From positions 3,906,001-3,970,000 of the forward strand of contig JAYKNF010000013.1 in NCBI GenBank assembly GCA_036172665.1: 64,000 nt of DNA. Direction: 5' to 3'. Under the pieces are notes generated by a model, which did not search any database, had not been told where the DNA came from, and worked only from the letters and a program-made list of their open reading frames with translations. This DNA comes from Prosopocoilus inquinatus (taxonomy: Eukaryota > Arthropoda > Insecta > Coleoptera > Lucanidae). This document shows, one piece after another, positions 46,850 to 60,073 of this stretch. A program made the translations under genes and the position numbers. How positions within the stretch are numbered: the first letter of the stretch is position 1; every line of letters begins with the position of its first letter.

Positions 46850-48244
46850 ATGGCGCCGCAATGATCGAAATCGGTCGCGTAGAACGTAAACCCGGGTTGT
46901 CGCGTATCAAACGAAAGGTCTCGCCGAGCGGCGACGGAAAATCGCGTCGGTTCGATTTTTCGATCGAAGATGGCGCTGCAATGATCGAAATCGGACGCGT
47001 CGAACGTAAACCCGGATTGTCGCGTATCAAACGAAAGGTCTCGCCGAGCGGCGACGGAAAATCGCGTCGGTTCGATTTTTCGATGGAAGATGGCGCTGCA
47101 ATGATCGAAATCGGACGCGTCGAACGTAAACCCGGGTTGTCGCGTATCAAACGAAAGGTCTCGCCGAGCGGCGACGGAAAATCGCGTCGGTTCTATTTTT
47201 CGATCGAAGATGGCGCTGCAATGATCGAAACTGGACGCGTCGAACGTAAACCCGGGTTGTCGCGCATCAAACGAAAGGTCTCGCCGAGCGGCGACGGAAA
47301 ATCGCGTCGGTTCGATTTTTCGATTGAAGATGGCGCTGCAGTGATCGAAACTGTACGCATCGAACGTAAACCCGGGTTGTCGCGCATCAAACGAAAGGTC
47401 TCGCCGAGCGGCGACGGAAAATCGCGTCGGTTCGATTTTTCGATCGAAGATGGCGCTGCAATGATCGAAACTGGACGCGTCGAACGTAAACCCGGGTTGT
47501 CGCGCATCAAACGAAAGGTCTCGCCGAGCGGCGACGGAAAATCGCGTCGGTTCGATTTTTCGATCGAAGATATCGCTGCAATGATCGAAATCGGACGCGT
47601 CGAACGTAAACCCGGGTTGTCGCGTATCAAACGAAAGGTCTCGCCGAGCGGCGACGGAAAATCGCGTCGGTTCGATTTTTCGATCGAAGATGGCGCTGCA
47701 ATGATCGAAACTGGACGCGTCGAACGTAAACCCGGGTTGTCGCATATCAAACGAAAGGTCTCGCCGAGCGGCGACGGAAAATCGCGTCGGTTCGATTTTT
47801 CGATCGAAGATGGCGCTGCAATGATCGAAACTGGACGCGTCGAACGTAAATAAACCCGGGTTGTCGCGCATCAAACGAAAGGTCTCGCCGAGCGGCGACG
47901 GAAAATCGCGTCGGTTCGATTTTTCGATCGAAGATGGCGCTGCAATGATCGAAATCGGACGCGTTGAACGTAAACCCGGGTTGTCGCGTATCAAACGAAA
48001 GGTCTCGCCGAGCGGCGACGGAAAATCGCGTCGGTTCGATTTTTCGATCGAAGATGGCGCTGCAATGATCGAAATCGGACGCGTCGAACGTAAACTCGGG
48101 TTGTCGCGTATCAAACGAAAGGTCTCGCCGAGCGGCGACGGAAAATCGCGTCGGTTCGATTTTTCGATCGAAGATGGCGCTGCAATGATCGAAATCGGAC
48201 GCGTCGAACGTAAACCCGGATTGTCGCCTATCAAACGAAAGGTC
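46850..48244 (-). repeat. 120-bp satellite array 14 (about 11.6 monomers)
   Basis: Counterpart of array 9 at an offset of 14,947 bp. Array-7 monomer series, slip near 47,847. Confidence 0.95.
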
Positions 48245-50177
48245 TAAATTGATCGCGTCGAATTCTTTCCGACGTAGAAGAAAGTAGCTTTACGAACGTA
48301 ACGTTTACCACATGGCGAGAGATATACGGGGTGATATCGAAAATGTGACACGAGCGCGTGTGTAACAGTGAAAAAGTGTTTCCACTGAAAAAAAGTAAGT
48401 GTTAAAAACAACTGAAAACCTCCAAATTCCATTTCTCCGATGTTACTCCGGTAATCGGAAAAAAGGTTATAAGACGATCGCGGCGGCGGCGGCGGCGTCG
48501 TTTTGCCGGTTAAATTCTTCACGATTTGCATTGTGCCGTCGCGTGTACGCTCGACCGAACGCGTCGAGATTTTGACGGAGCTCATTTGAATTTGCATTTG
48601 AATTTGCCGCCGCGTAAAAGATGGGATCGACGAGGGTTGGTTGGCAACGATCGCGCGACACGCGCAGTAAGGAAACCTTGACACTTGACATATGTAATAT
48701 TATATATCTGTACGGCCAGTCGTGGGGCCGGAGCACCGGTGGTCGGAAGGGAGGGGGGGCGTGCTGACTATCGACAATGATCTAACCTGAAAGCGACGCG
48801 CGATCTCTTTCGCGTGTGTCGTGTTACGCCCGCAGTCGGCCCGGCGGCGGAGGGAGTACGTGCGCCGCCGGTCGAACGTGACCTAATCTAAAGCCGCCGA
48901 CGCGATCTCTTTCGCCGCGCGGACGCGTTCGAACATAATTTCGACCGTACATATTACGTAAATAGATGAATAAAGGAGGCTTTGGATGTTCGTTTGTGAT
49001 TAAAAAAAAAATGCGAGCGCGGGGACGTCGATTCGTTCGCTCTCCGGCCGGCAATTAAAGCGGGAAATTTAAGGAAAAAAATTGAAAAAAATCGATAAAA
49101 ATTTTAAAAAATTAAAAATTAAGAGAACGGAAAAATTGAAAAAATTGGGGAAAAATATTCAAAATTCCGGGGGGAAATTTAAAAAAATCGAGAAAAATCG
49201 ACAAGAATTCTAAAAATTAGGGAAACGGATTTCTTAAGTTTCCCAACTTTTTTAAAACATTTCATCACTTCTTACATTTTCCTTAACGTTTTTTCGAAAA
49301 TTGTTCAAGGTCAACCCAACCGACGCCAACCCAAGCGAGGCCAACCCAGACGGCGAAAAAAAATTTAAAAATTAGGAGAACGGAAAAATTGAAAAAATTG
49401 GGGAAAAATATTCAAAATTTCGGGAAAAAATTGAAAAAATCGAAAAAAATAGGAAAAAATTCTAAGGATAGAGGAAGCTGATTATTGACGTTTTACAACT
49501 TTTTTAAAACATTTTTCCTCACTTTCTCTTACATATTCCTTAACTCTTTTTTTTTTAATTGTTCAAGGTCAACTCAAACGGCGCCAACCCAAGCGAGGCC
49601 AACCCAGATGACAGAAAAATTTTATTTTAAAGAAAACGAAAAAATTTAAAGAATTAGGGAAAAATGTAGTAAATTTCGAGAAAAAATTGAAAAAAATCGA
49701 AAAAAAATGGAAAAAATTTTAAAAATTAAGGAAACCGATTTCTTAAGTTTTAATACAATTTTTCTCACTTTTTCTTAAACTTTCCTTATCTTTCTTTTGT
49801 AAAATTGTTCAAGGTGAACCCAACCGACGCCAAACCAAGCGGGGCCAACCCAGACGGCGAAAAAAAAATTATAAATTAGGAGAACGGAAAAATTGAAAAA
49901 ATTGGGGAAAAATACTCAAAATTTCGAAAATTAGAAAAATCAATTCTTAAAGTTTTCCAACATTCTTCCAAGTCCCTAGGTGCCGCGAGCCCCCAAAGGC
50001 TAGCGGCCCAAACAGCGCGCAGCGCTCTCACCTCTTCCGTCCAAACGAAACCTCCGTCTATACAAAGCCTCTGTCCACACAAGCCTCTGTTCATACCCAC
50101 AAGTGGGCGGAGCGTAGCGGATCCCACTTGTCATATATAAGAAAAGAAACTCGGAAAAGTGTACTTAAGGGGTTCCT
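48245..50177 (-). repeat. Long-unit spacer, three AT subunits, B-type core with 12-bp duplication
   Basis: Twin of 33,298-35,230: same length, same 'ggggacgtcg', 'ccttaacgttttttcg' and 'aagttttaatac' forms. Exon-like segments (-): 50,094-50,032 and 48,384-48,244. Confidence 0.9.
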
Positions 50178-51568
50178 ATGGCGCCGCAATGATCGAAATC
50201 GGTCGCGTAGAACGTAAACCCGGGTTGTCGCGTATCAAACGAAAGGTCTCGCCGAGCGGCGACGGAAAATCGCGTCGGTTCGATTTTTCGATCGAAGATG
50301 GCGCTGCAATGATCGAAATCGGACGCGTCGAACGTAAACCCGGGTTGTCGCGTATCAAACGAAAGGTCTCGCCGAGCGGCGACGGAAAATCGCGTCGGTT
50401 CGATTTTTCGATCGAAGATGGCGCTGCAATGATCGAAATTGGACGCGTCGAACGTAAACCCGGGTTGTCGCGTATCAAACGAAAGGTCTCGCCGAGCGGC
50501 GACGGAAAATCGCGTCGGTTCGATTTTTCGATCGAAGATGGCGCTGCAATGATCGAAACTGGACGCGTCGAACGTAAACCCGGGTTGTCGCATATCAAAC
50601 GAAAGGTCTCGCCGAGCGGCGACGGAAAATCGCGTCGGTTCGATTTTTCGATCGAAGATGGCGCTGCAATGATCGAAATCGGACGCGTCGAACGTAAACC
50701 CGGGTTGTCGCGTATCAAACGAAAGGTCTCGCCGAGCGGCGACGGAAAATCGCGTCGGTTCGATTTTTCGATCGAAGATGGCGCTGCAATGATCGAAACT
50801 GGACGCGTCGAACGTAAACCCGGGTTGTCGCGTATCAAACGAAAGGTCTCGCCGAGCGGCGACGGAAAATCGCGTCGGTTCGATTTTTCGATCGAAGATG
50901 GCGCTGCAATGATCGAAACTGGACGCGTCGAACGTAAACCCGGGTTGTCGCATATCAAACGAAAGGTCTCGCCGAGCGGCGACGGAAAATCGCGTCGGTT
51001 CGATTTTTCGATCGAAGATGGCGCTGCAATGATCGAAACTGGACGCGTCGAACGTAAACCCGGGTTGTCGCGCATCAAACGAAAGGTCTCGCCGAGCGGC
51101 GACGGAAAATCGCGTCGGTTCGATTTTTCGATCGAAGATGGCGCTGCAATGATCGAAATCGGACGCGTTGAACGTAAACCCGGGTTGTCGCGTATCAAAC
51201 GAAAGGTCTCGCCGAGCGGCGACGGAAAATCGCGTCGGTTCGATTTTTCGATCGAAGATGGCGCTGCAATGATCGAAATCGGACGCGTCGAACGTAAACC
51301 CGGGTTGTCGCGTATCAAACGAAAGGTCTCGCCGAGCGGCGACGGAAAATCGCGTCGGTTCGATTTTTCGATCGAAGATGGCGCTGCAATGATCGAAATC
51401 GAACGCGTCGAACGTAAACCCGGATTGTCGCTTATCAAACGAAAGGTCTAGCCGAGCGGCGACGGAAAATCGCGTCGGTTCGATTTTTCGATCGAAGATG
51501 TCGCTGCAATGATCGAAATCGGACGCGTCGAACGTAAACCCGGATTGTCGCCTATCAAACGAAAGGTC
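50178..51568 (-). repeat. 120-bp satellite array 15 (about 11.6 monomers)
   Basis: Twin of array 10, including the 'ggtctagcc' TAG near 51,447 and 'gaagatgtcgctg' near 51,496. No slip. Confidence 0.95.
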
Positions 51569-52984
51569 TAAATCGATCGCGTCGAATTCTTTCCGACGTA
51601 GAAGAAAGTAGCTTTACGAACGTAACGTTTACCACATGGCGAGAGATATACGGGGTGATATCGAAAATGTGACACGAGCGCGTGTGTAACAGTGAAAAAG
51701 TGTTTCCACTGAAAAAAAGTAAGTGTTAAAAACAACTGAAAACCTCCAAATTCCATTTCTCCGATGTTACTCCGGTAATCGGAAAAAAGGTTATAAGACG
51801 ATCGCGGCGGCGGCGGCGGCGTCGTTTTGCCGGTTAAATTCTTCACGATTTGCATTGTGCCGTCGCGTGTACGCTCGACCGAACGCGTCGAGATTTTGAC
51901 GGAGCTCATTTGAATTTGCCGCCGCGTAAAAGATGGGATCGACGAGGGTTGGTTGGCAACGATCGCGCGACACTCGCAGTAAGGAAACCTTGACACTTGA
52001 CATATGTAATATTATATATATGTACGGCCAGTCGTGGGGCCGGAGCACCGGTGGTCGGAAGGGAGGGGGGGCGTGCTGACTATCGACAATGATCTAACCT
52101 GAAAGCGACGCGCGATCTCTTTCGCGTGTGTCGTATTACGCCCGCAGTCGGCCCGGCGGCGGAGGGAGTACGTGCGCCGCCGGTCGAACGTGACCTAATC
52201 TAAAGCCGCCGACGCGATCTCTTTCGCCGCGCGGACGCGTTCGAACATAATTTCGACCGTACATATTACGTAAATAGATGAATAAAGGAGGCTTTGGATG
52301 TTCGTTTGTGATTAAAAAAAAATGCGAGCGCGGGGAGGTCGATTCGTTCGCTCTCCGGCCGGCAATTAAAGCGGGAAATTTAAGGGAAAAAATTGAAAAA
52401 AATCGATAAAAATTTAAAAAAATTAAAAATTAAGAGAACGGAAAAATTGAACAAATTGGGGAAAAATATTCAAAATTTCGGGGGGAAATTTAAAAAAATC
52501 GAGAAAAATCGACAAGAATTCTAAAAATTAGGGAAACGGATTTCTTAAGTTTCCCAACTTTTTTAAAACATTTCATCACTTCTTACATTTTCCTTCACTT
52601 TTTTTCGAAAATTGTTCAAGGTCAACCCAACCGACGCCAACCCAAGCGAGGCCAACCCAGACGGCGAAAAAAAATTTATAAATTAGGAGAACGGAAAAAT
52701 TGAAAAAATTGGGGAAAAATACTCAAAATTTCGAAAATTAGAAAAATCAATTCTTAAAGTTTTCCAACATTCTTCCAAGTCCCTAGGTGCCGCGAGCCCC
52801 CAAAGGCTAGCGGCCCAAACAGCGCGCAGCGCTCTCACCTCTTCCGTCCAAACGAAACCTCCGTCTATACAAAGCCTCTGTCCACACAAGCCTCTGTTCA
52901 TACCCACAAGTGGGCGGAGCGTAGCGGATCCCACTTGTCATATATAAGAAAAGAAACTCGGAAAAGTGTACTTAAGGGGTTCCT
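51569..52984 (-). repeat. Long-unit spacer, one AT subunit, 'tatatatg' core type
   Basis: Twin of 36,622-38,037 with a private 'gtcgtattacg' near 52,131. Exon-like segments (-): 52,901-52,839 and 51,708-51,568. Confidence 0.9.
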
Positions 52985-54259
52985 ATGGCGCCGCAATGAT
53001 CGAAATCGGTCGCGTAGAACGTAAACCCGGGTTGTCGCGTATCAAACGAAAGGTCTCGCCGAGCGGCGACGGAAAATCGCATCGGTTCGATTTTTCGATC
53101 GAAGATGGCGCTGCAATGATCGAAATCGGACGCGTCGAACGTAAACCCGGATTGTCGCGTATCAAACGAAAGGTCTCGCCGAGCGGCGACGGAAAATCGC
53201 GTCGGTTCGATTTTTCGATGGAAGATGGCGCTGCAATGATCGAAATCGGACGCGTCGAACGTAAACCCGGGTTGTCGCGTATCAAACGAAAGGTCTCGCC
53301 GAGCGGCGACGGAAAATCGCGTCGGTTCTATTTTTCGATCGAAGATGGCGCTGCAATGATCGAAACTGGACGCGTCGAACGTAAACCCGGGTTGTCGCGC
53401 ATCAAACGAAAGGTCTCGCCGAGCGGCGACGGAAAATCGCGTCGGTTAGATTTTTCGATTGAAGATGGCGCTGCAGTGATCGAAACTGTACGCATCGAAC
53501 GTAAACCCGGGTTGTCGCGCATCAAACGAAAGGTCTCGCCGAGCGGCGACGGAAAATCGCGTCGGTTCGATTTTTCGATCGAAGATGGCGCTGCAATGAT
53601 CGAAACTGGACGCGTCGAACGTAAACCCGGGTTGTCGCGCATCAAACGAAAGGTCTCGCCGAGCGGCGACGGAAAATCGCGTCGGTTCGATTTTTCGATC
53701 GAAGATGGCGCTGCAATGATCGAAATCGGACGCGTCGAACGTAAACCCGGGTTGTCGCGTATCAAACGAAAGGTCTCGCCGAGCGGCGACGGAAAATCGC
53801 GTCGGTTCGATTTTTCGATGGAAGATGGCGCTGCAATGATCGAAACTGGACGCGTCGAACGTAAACCCGGGTTGTCGCATATCAAACGAAAGGTCTCGCC
53901 GAGCGGCGACGGAAAATCGCGTCGGTTCGATTTTTCGATCGAAGATGGCGCTGCAATGATCGAAACTGGACGCGTCGAACGTAAATAAACCCGGGTTGTC
54001 GCGCATCAAACGAAAGGTCTCGCCGAGCGGCGACGGAAAATCGCGTCGGTTCGATTTTTCGATCGAAGATGGCGCTGCAATGATCGAAATCGGACGCGTT
54101 GAACGTAAACCCGGGTTGTCGCGTATCAAACGAAAGGTCTCGCCGAGCGGCGACGGAAAATCGCGTCGGTTCGATTTTTCGATCGAAGATGGCGCTGCAA
54201 TGATCGAAATCGGACGCGTCGAACGTAAACCCGGATTGTCGCCTATCAAACGAAAGGTC
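52985..54259 (-). repeat. 120-bp satellite array 16 (about 10.6 monomers), last unit of super-repeat 2
   Basis: Twin of array 11 but without its private 'gaacataaaccc', 'gaagatgacgctg' and 'gcaataatcg' changes. So array 11, and the part of array 12 derived from that lineage, share variants that array 16 lacks. Confidence 0.95.
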
Positions 54260-55675
54260 TAAATTGATCGCGTCGAATTCTTTCCGACGTAGAAGAAAGT
54301 AGCTTTACGAACGTAACGTTTACCACATGGCGAGAGATATACGGGGTGATATCGAAAATGTGACACGAGCGCGTGTGTAACAGTGAAAAAGTGTTTCCAC
54401 TGAAAAAAAGTAAGTGTTAAAAACAACTGAAAACCTCCAAATTCCATTTCTCCGATGTTACTCCGGTAATCGGAAAAAAGGTTATAAGACGATCGCGGCG
54501 GCGGCGGCGGCGTCGTTTTGCCGGTTAAATTCTTCACGATTTGCATTGTGCCGTCGCGTGTACGCTCGACCGAACGCGTCGAGATTTTGACGGAGCTCAT
54601 TTGAATTTGCCGCCGCGTAAAAGATGGGATCGACGAGGGTTGGTTGGCAACGATCGCGCGACACTCGCAGTAAGGAAACCTTGACACTTGACATATGTAA
54701 TATTATATATATGTACGGCCAGTCGTGGGGCCGGAGCACCGGTGGTCGGAAGGGAGGGGGGGCGTGCTGACTATCGACAATGATCTAACCTGAAAGCGAC
54801 GCGCGATCTCTTTCGCGTGTGTCGTGTTACGCCCGCAGTCGGCCCGGCGGCGGAGGGAGTACGTGCGCCGCCGGTCGAACGTGACCTAATCTAAAGCCGC
54901 CGACGCGATCTCTTTCGCCGCGCGGACGCGTTCGAACATAATTTCGACCGTACATATTACGTAAATAGATGAATAAAGGAGGCTTTGGATGTTCGTTTGT
55001 GATTAAAAAAAAATGCGAGCGCGGGGAGGTCGATTCGTTCGCTCTCCGGCCGGCAATTAAAGCGGGAAATTTAAGGGAAAAAATTGAAAAAAATCGATAA
55101 AAATTTAAAAAAATCAAAAATTAAGAGAACGGAAAAATTGAACAAATTGGGGAAAAATATTCAAAATTTCGGGGGGAAATTTAAAAAAATCGAGAAAAAT
55201 CGACAAGAATTCTAAAAATTAGGGAAACGGATTTCTTAAGTTTCCCAACTTTTTTAAAACATTTCATCACTTCTTACATTTTCCTTCACTTTTTTTCGAA
55301 AATTGTTCAAGGTCAACCCAACCGACGCCAACCCAAGCGAGGCCAACCCAGACGGCGAAAAAAAATTTATAAATTAGGAGAACGGAAAAATTGAAAAAAT
55401 TGGGGAAAAATACTCAAAATTTCGAAAATTAGAAAAATCAATTCTTAAAGTTTTCCAACATTCTTCCAAGTCCCTAGGTGCCGCGAGCCCCCAAAGGCTA
55501 GCGGCCCAAACAGCGCGCAGCGCTCTCACCTCTTCCGTCCAAACGAAACCTCCGTCTATACAAAGCCTCTGTCCACACAAGCCTCTGTTCATACCCACAA
55601 GTGGGCGGAGCGTAGCGGATCCCACTTGTCATATATAAGAAAAGAAACTCGGAAAAGTGTACTTAAGGGGTTCCT
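54260..55675 (-). repeat. Long-unit spacer, one AT subunit, 'tatatatg' core type
   Basis: Counterpart of 39,313-40,729. Exon-like segments (-): 55,592-55,530 and 54,399-54,259. Confidence 0.9.
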
Positions 55676-58150
55676 ATGGCGCCGCAATGATCGAAATCGG
55701 TCGCGTAGAACGTAAACCCGGGTTGTCGCGTATCAAACGAAAGGTCTCGCCGAGCGGCGACGGAAAATCGCATCGGTTCGATTTTTCGATCGAAGATGGC
55801 GCTGCAATGATCGAAATCGGACGCGTCGAACGTAAACCCGGATTGTCGCGTATCAAACGAAAGGTCTCGCCGAGCGGCGACGGAAAATCGCGTCGGTTCG
55901 ATTTTTCGATGGAAGATGGCGCTGCAATGATCGAAATCGGACGCGTCGAACGTAAACCCGGGTTGTCGCGTATCAAACGAAAGGTCTCGCCGAGCGGCGA
56001 CGGAAAATCGCGTCGGTTCTATTTTTCGATCGAAGATGGCGCTGCAATGATCGAAACTGGACGCGTCGAACGTAAACCCGGGTTGTCGCGCATCAAACGA
56101 AAGGTCTCGCCGAGCGGCGACGGAAAATCGCGTCGGTTCGATTTTTCGATCGAAGATGGCGCTGCAATGATCGAAACTGGACGCGTCGAACGTAAACCCG
56201 GGTTGTCGCGCATCAAACGAAAGGTCTCGCCGAGCGGCGACGGAAAATCGCGTCGGTTCGATTTTTCGATCGAAGATGGCGCTGCAATGATCGAAATCGG
56301 ACGCGTCGAACGTAAACCCGGGTTGTCGCGTATCAAACGAAAGGTCTCGCCGAGCGGCGACGGAAAATCGCGTCGGTTCGATTTTTCGATGGAAGATGGC
56401 GCTGCAATGATCGAAACTGGACGCGTCGAACGTAAACCCGGGTTGTCGCATATCAAACGAAAGGTCTCGCCGAGCGGCGACGGAAAATCGCGTCGGTTCG
56501 ATTTTTCGATCGAAGATGGCGCTGCAATGATCGAAACTGGACGCGTCGAACGTAAATAAACCCGGGTTGTCGCGCATCAAACGAAAGGTCTCGCCGAGCG
56601 GCGACGGAAAATCGCGTCGGTTCGATTTTTCGATCGAAGATGGCGCTGCAATGATCGAAATCGGACGCGTTGAACGTAAACCCGGGTTGTCGCGTATCAA
56701 ACGAAAGGTCTCGCCGAGCGGCGACGGAAAATCGCGTCGGTTCGATTTTTCGATCGAAGATGGCGCTGCAATGATCGAAATCGGACGCGTCGAACGTAAA
56801 CTCGGGTTGTCGCGTATCAAACGAAAGGTCTCGCCGAGCGACGACGGAAAATCGCGTCGGTTCGATTCTTCGATCGAAGATGGCGCTGCAATAATCGAAA
56901 TCGAACGCGTCGAACGTAAACCCGGGTTGTCGCGTATCAAACGAAAGGTCTCGCCGAGCGGCGACGGAAAATCGCGTCGGATCGATTTTTCGATCGAAGA
57001 TGGCGCTGCAATGATCGAAACTGGACGCGTCGAACGTAAACCCGGATTGTCGCGCATCAAACGAAAGGTCTCGCCGAGCGGCGACGGAAAATCGCGTCGG
57101 TTCGATTTTTCGATCGAAGATGGCGCTGCAATGATCGAAATCGGACGCGTCGAACGTAAACCCGGGTTGTCGCGCATAAAACGAAAGGTCTCGCCGAGCG
57201 GCGACGGAAAATCGCGTCGGTTCGATTTTTCGATCGAAGATGGCGCTGCAATGATCGAAATCGAACGCGTCGAACGTAAACCCGGATTGTCGCGTATCAA
57301 ACGAAAGGTCTCGCCGAGCGGCGACGGAAAATCGCGTCGGTTCGATTTTTCGATCGAAGATGGCGCTGCAATGATCGAAATCGGACGCGTCGAACGTAAA
57401 CCCGGGTTGTCGCGTATCAAACGAAAGGTCTCGCCGAGCGGCGACGGAAAATCGCGTCGGTTCGATTTTTCGATCGAAGATGGCGCTGCAATGATCGAAA
57501 TCGGACGCGTCGAACGTAAACCCGGGTTGTCGCGTATCAAACGAAAGGTCTCGCCGAGCGGCGACGGAAAATCGCGTCGGTTCGATTTTTCGATCGAAGA
57601 TGGCGCTGCAATGATCGAAATCGGACGCGTCGAACGTAAACCCGGGTTGTCGCGTATCAAACGAAAGGTCTCGCCGAGCGGCGACGGAAAATCGCGTCGG
57701 TTCGATTTTTCGATCGAAGATGGCGCTGCAATGATCGAAACTGGACGCGTCGAACGTAAACCCGGGTTGTCGCGCATCAAACGAAAGGTCTCGCCGAGCG
57801 GCGACGGAAAATCGCGTCGGTTCGATTTTTCGATCGAAGATGGCGCTGCAATGATCGAAATCGGACGCGTTGAACGTAAACCCGGGTTGTCGAGTATCAA
57901 ACGAAAGGTCTCTCCGAGCGGCGACGGAAAATCGCGTCGGTTCGATTTTTCGATCGAAGATGGCGCTGCAATGATCGAAATCGAACGCGTCGAACGTAAA
58001 CCCGGATTGTCGCGTATCAAACGAAAGGTCTCGCCGAGCGGCGACGGAAAATCGCGTCGGTTCGATTTTTCGATCGAAGATGGCGCTGCAATGATCGAAA
58101 TCGGACGCGTCGAACGTAAACCCGGATTGTCGCCTATCAAACGAAAGGTC
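55676..58150 (-). repeat. 120-bp satellite array 17, multi-origin chimera (about 20.6 monomers)
   Basis: It begins as array 16 ('cgcatcggttcg', 'cgatggaagatgg'), minus the 'gcagtgatcg' monomer, through the slip near 56,553. It next carries the array-7 mark 'gtaaactcggg' (near 56,799), then monomers matching left-side arrays 3-5 ('ttcgattcttcg' near 56,861, 'gcaataatcg' near 56,888 and 'cggatcgattttt' near 56,978). It ends in a core of the 15,262-17,181 type. At least two exchange points are implied. Confidence 0.92.
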
Positions 58151-60073
58151 TAAATCGATCGCGTCGAATTCTTTCCGACGTAGAAGAAAGTAGCTTTACG
58201 AACGTAACGTTTACCACATGGCGAGAGATATACGGGGTGATATCGAAAATGTGACACGAGCGCGTGTGTAACAGTGAAAAAGTGTTTCCACTGAAAAAAA
58301 GTAAGTGTTAAAAACAACTGAAAACCTCCAAATTCCATTTCTCCGATGTTACTCCGGTAATCGGAAAAAAGGTTATAAGACGATCGCGGCGGCGGCGGCG
58401 GCGTCGTTTTGCCGGTTAAATTCTTCACGATTTGCATTGTGCCGTCGCGTGTACGCTCGACCGAACGCGTCGAGATTTTGACGGAGCTCATTTGAATTTG
58501 CCGCCGCGTAAAAGATGGGATCGACGAGGGTTGGTTGGCAGCGATCGCGCGACACGCGCAGTAAGGAAACCTTGACATTTGACATATGTAATATTATATA
58601 TCTGTACGGCCAGTCGTGGGGCCGGAGCACCGGTGGTCGGAAGGGAGGGGGGGCGTGCTGCCTATCGACAGTGATCTAACCTGAAAGCGACGCGCGAACT
58701 CTTTCGCGTGTGTCGTGTTACGCCGGCAGTCGGCCCGGCGGCGGAGGGAGTACGTGCGCCGCCGGTCGAACGTGACCTAATCTAAAGCCGCCGACGCGAT
58801 CTCTTTCGCCGCGCGGACGCGTTCGAACATAATTTCGACCGTACATATTACGTAAATAGATGAATAAAGGAGGCTTTGGATGTTCGTTTGTGATTAAAAA
58901 AAAAATGCGAGCGCGGGGAGGTCGATTCGTTCGCTCTCCTGCCGGCAATTAAAGCGGGAAATTTAAGGGAAAAAATTGAAAAAAATCGATAAAAATTTTA
59001 AAAAATTAAAAATTAAGAGAACGGAAAAATTGAACAAATTGGGGAAAAATATTCAAAATTTTGGGGGGGAAATTTAAAAAAATCGAGAAAAATCGACAAG
59101 AATTCTAAAAATTAGGGAAACGGATTTCTTAAGTTTCCCAACTTTTTTAAAACATTTCATCACTTCTTACATTTTCCTTCACTTTTTTTCGAAAATTGTT
59201 CAAGGTCAACCCAACCGACGCCAACCCAAGCGAGGCCAACCCAGACGGCGAAAAAAAATTTAAAAATTAGGAGAACGGAAAAATTGAAAAAATTGGGGAA
59301 AAATATTCAAAATTTCGGGAAAAAATTGAAAAAATCGAAAAAAATAGGAAAAAATTCTAAGAATAGAGGAAGCCGATTATTGACGTTTTACAACTTTTTT
59401 AAAACATTTTTCCTCACTTTCTCTTACATATTCCTTAACTCTTTTTTTTTTTAATTGTTCAAGGTCAACTCAAACGGCGCCAACCCAAGCGAGGCCAACC
59501 CAGATGACAGAAAAATTTTATTTTAAAGAAAACGAAAAAATTTAAAGAATTAGGGAAAAATGTAGTAAATTTCGAGAAAAAATTGAAAAAAATCGAAAAA
59601 AAATGGAAAAAATTCTAAAAATTAAGGAAACCTATTTCTCAAGTTTTCCAACAATTTTTCTCACTTTTTCTTAAACTTTCCTTCCCTTTCTGTTCTAAAA
59701 TTGTTCACGGTGAACCCAACCGACGCCAACCCAAGCGAGGCCAACCCAGACGGCGAAAAAAAATTTATAAATTAGGAGAACGGAAAAATTGAAAAAATTG
59801 GGGAAAAATACTCAAAATTTCGAAAATTAGAAAAATCAATTCTTAAAGTTTTCCAACATTCTTCCAAGTCCCTAGGTGCCGCGAGCCCCCAAAGGCTAGC
59901 GGCCCAAACAGCGCGCAGCGCTCTCACCTCTTCCGTCCAAACGAAACCTCCGTCTATACAAAGCCTCTGTCCACACAAGCCTCTGTTCATACCCACAAGT
60001 GGGCGGAGCGTAGCGGATCCCACTTGTCATATATAAGAAAAGAAACTCGGAAAAGTGTACTTAAGGGGTTCCT
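58151..60073 (-). repeat. Long-unit spacer, three AT subunits, A-type core
   Basis: Inverted counterpart of 15,262-17,181: A-type core, 'gacatttgacat' and 'ggcagcgatcgcg' shared only with that copy, no 12-bp duplication. AT clusters near 59,210, 59,475 and 59,715. Private 'ctctcctgccgg' near 58,936. Exon-like segments (-): 59,990-59,928 and 58,290-58,150. Confidence 0.9.
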
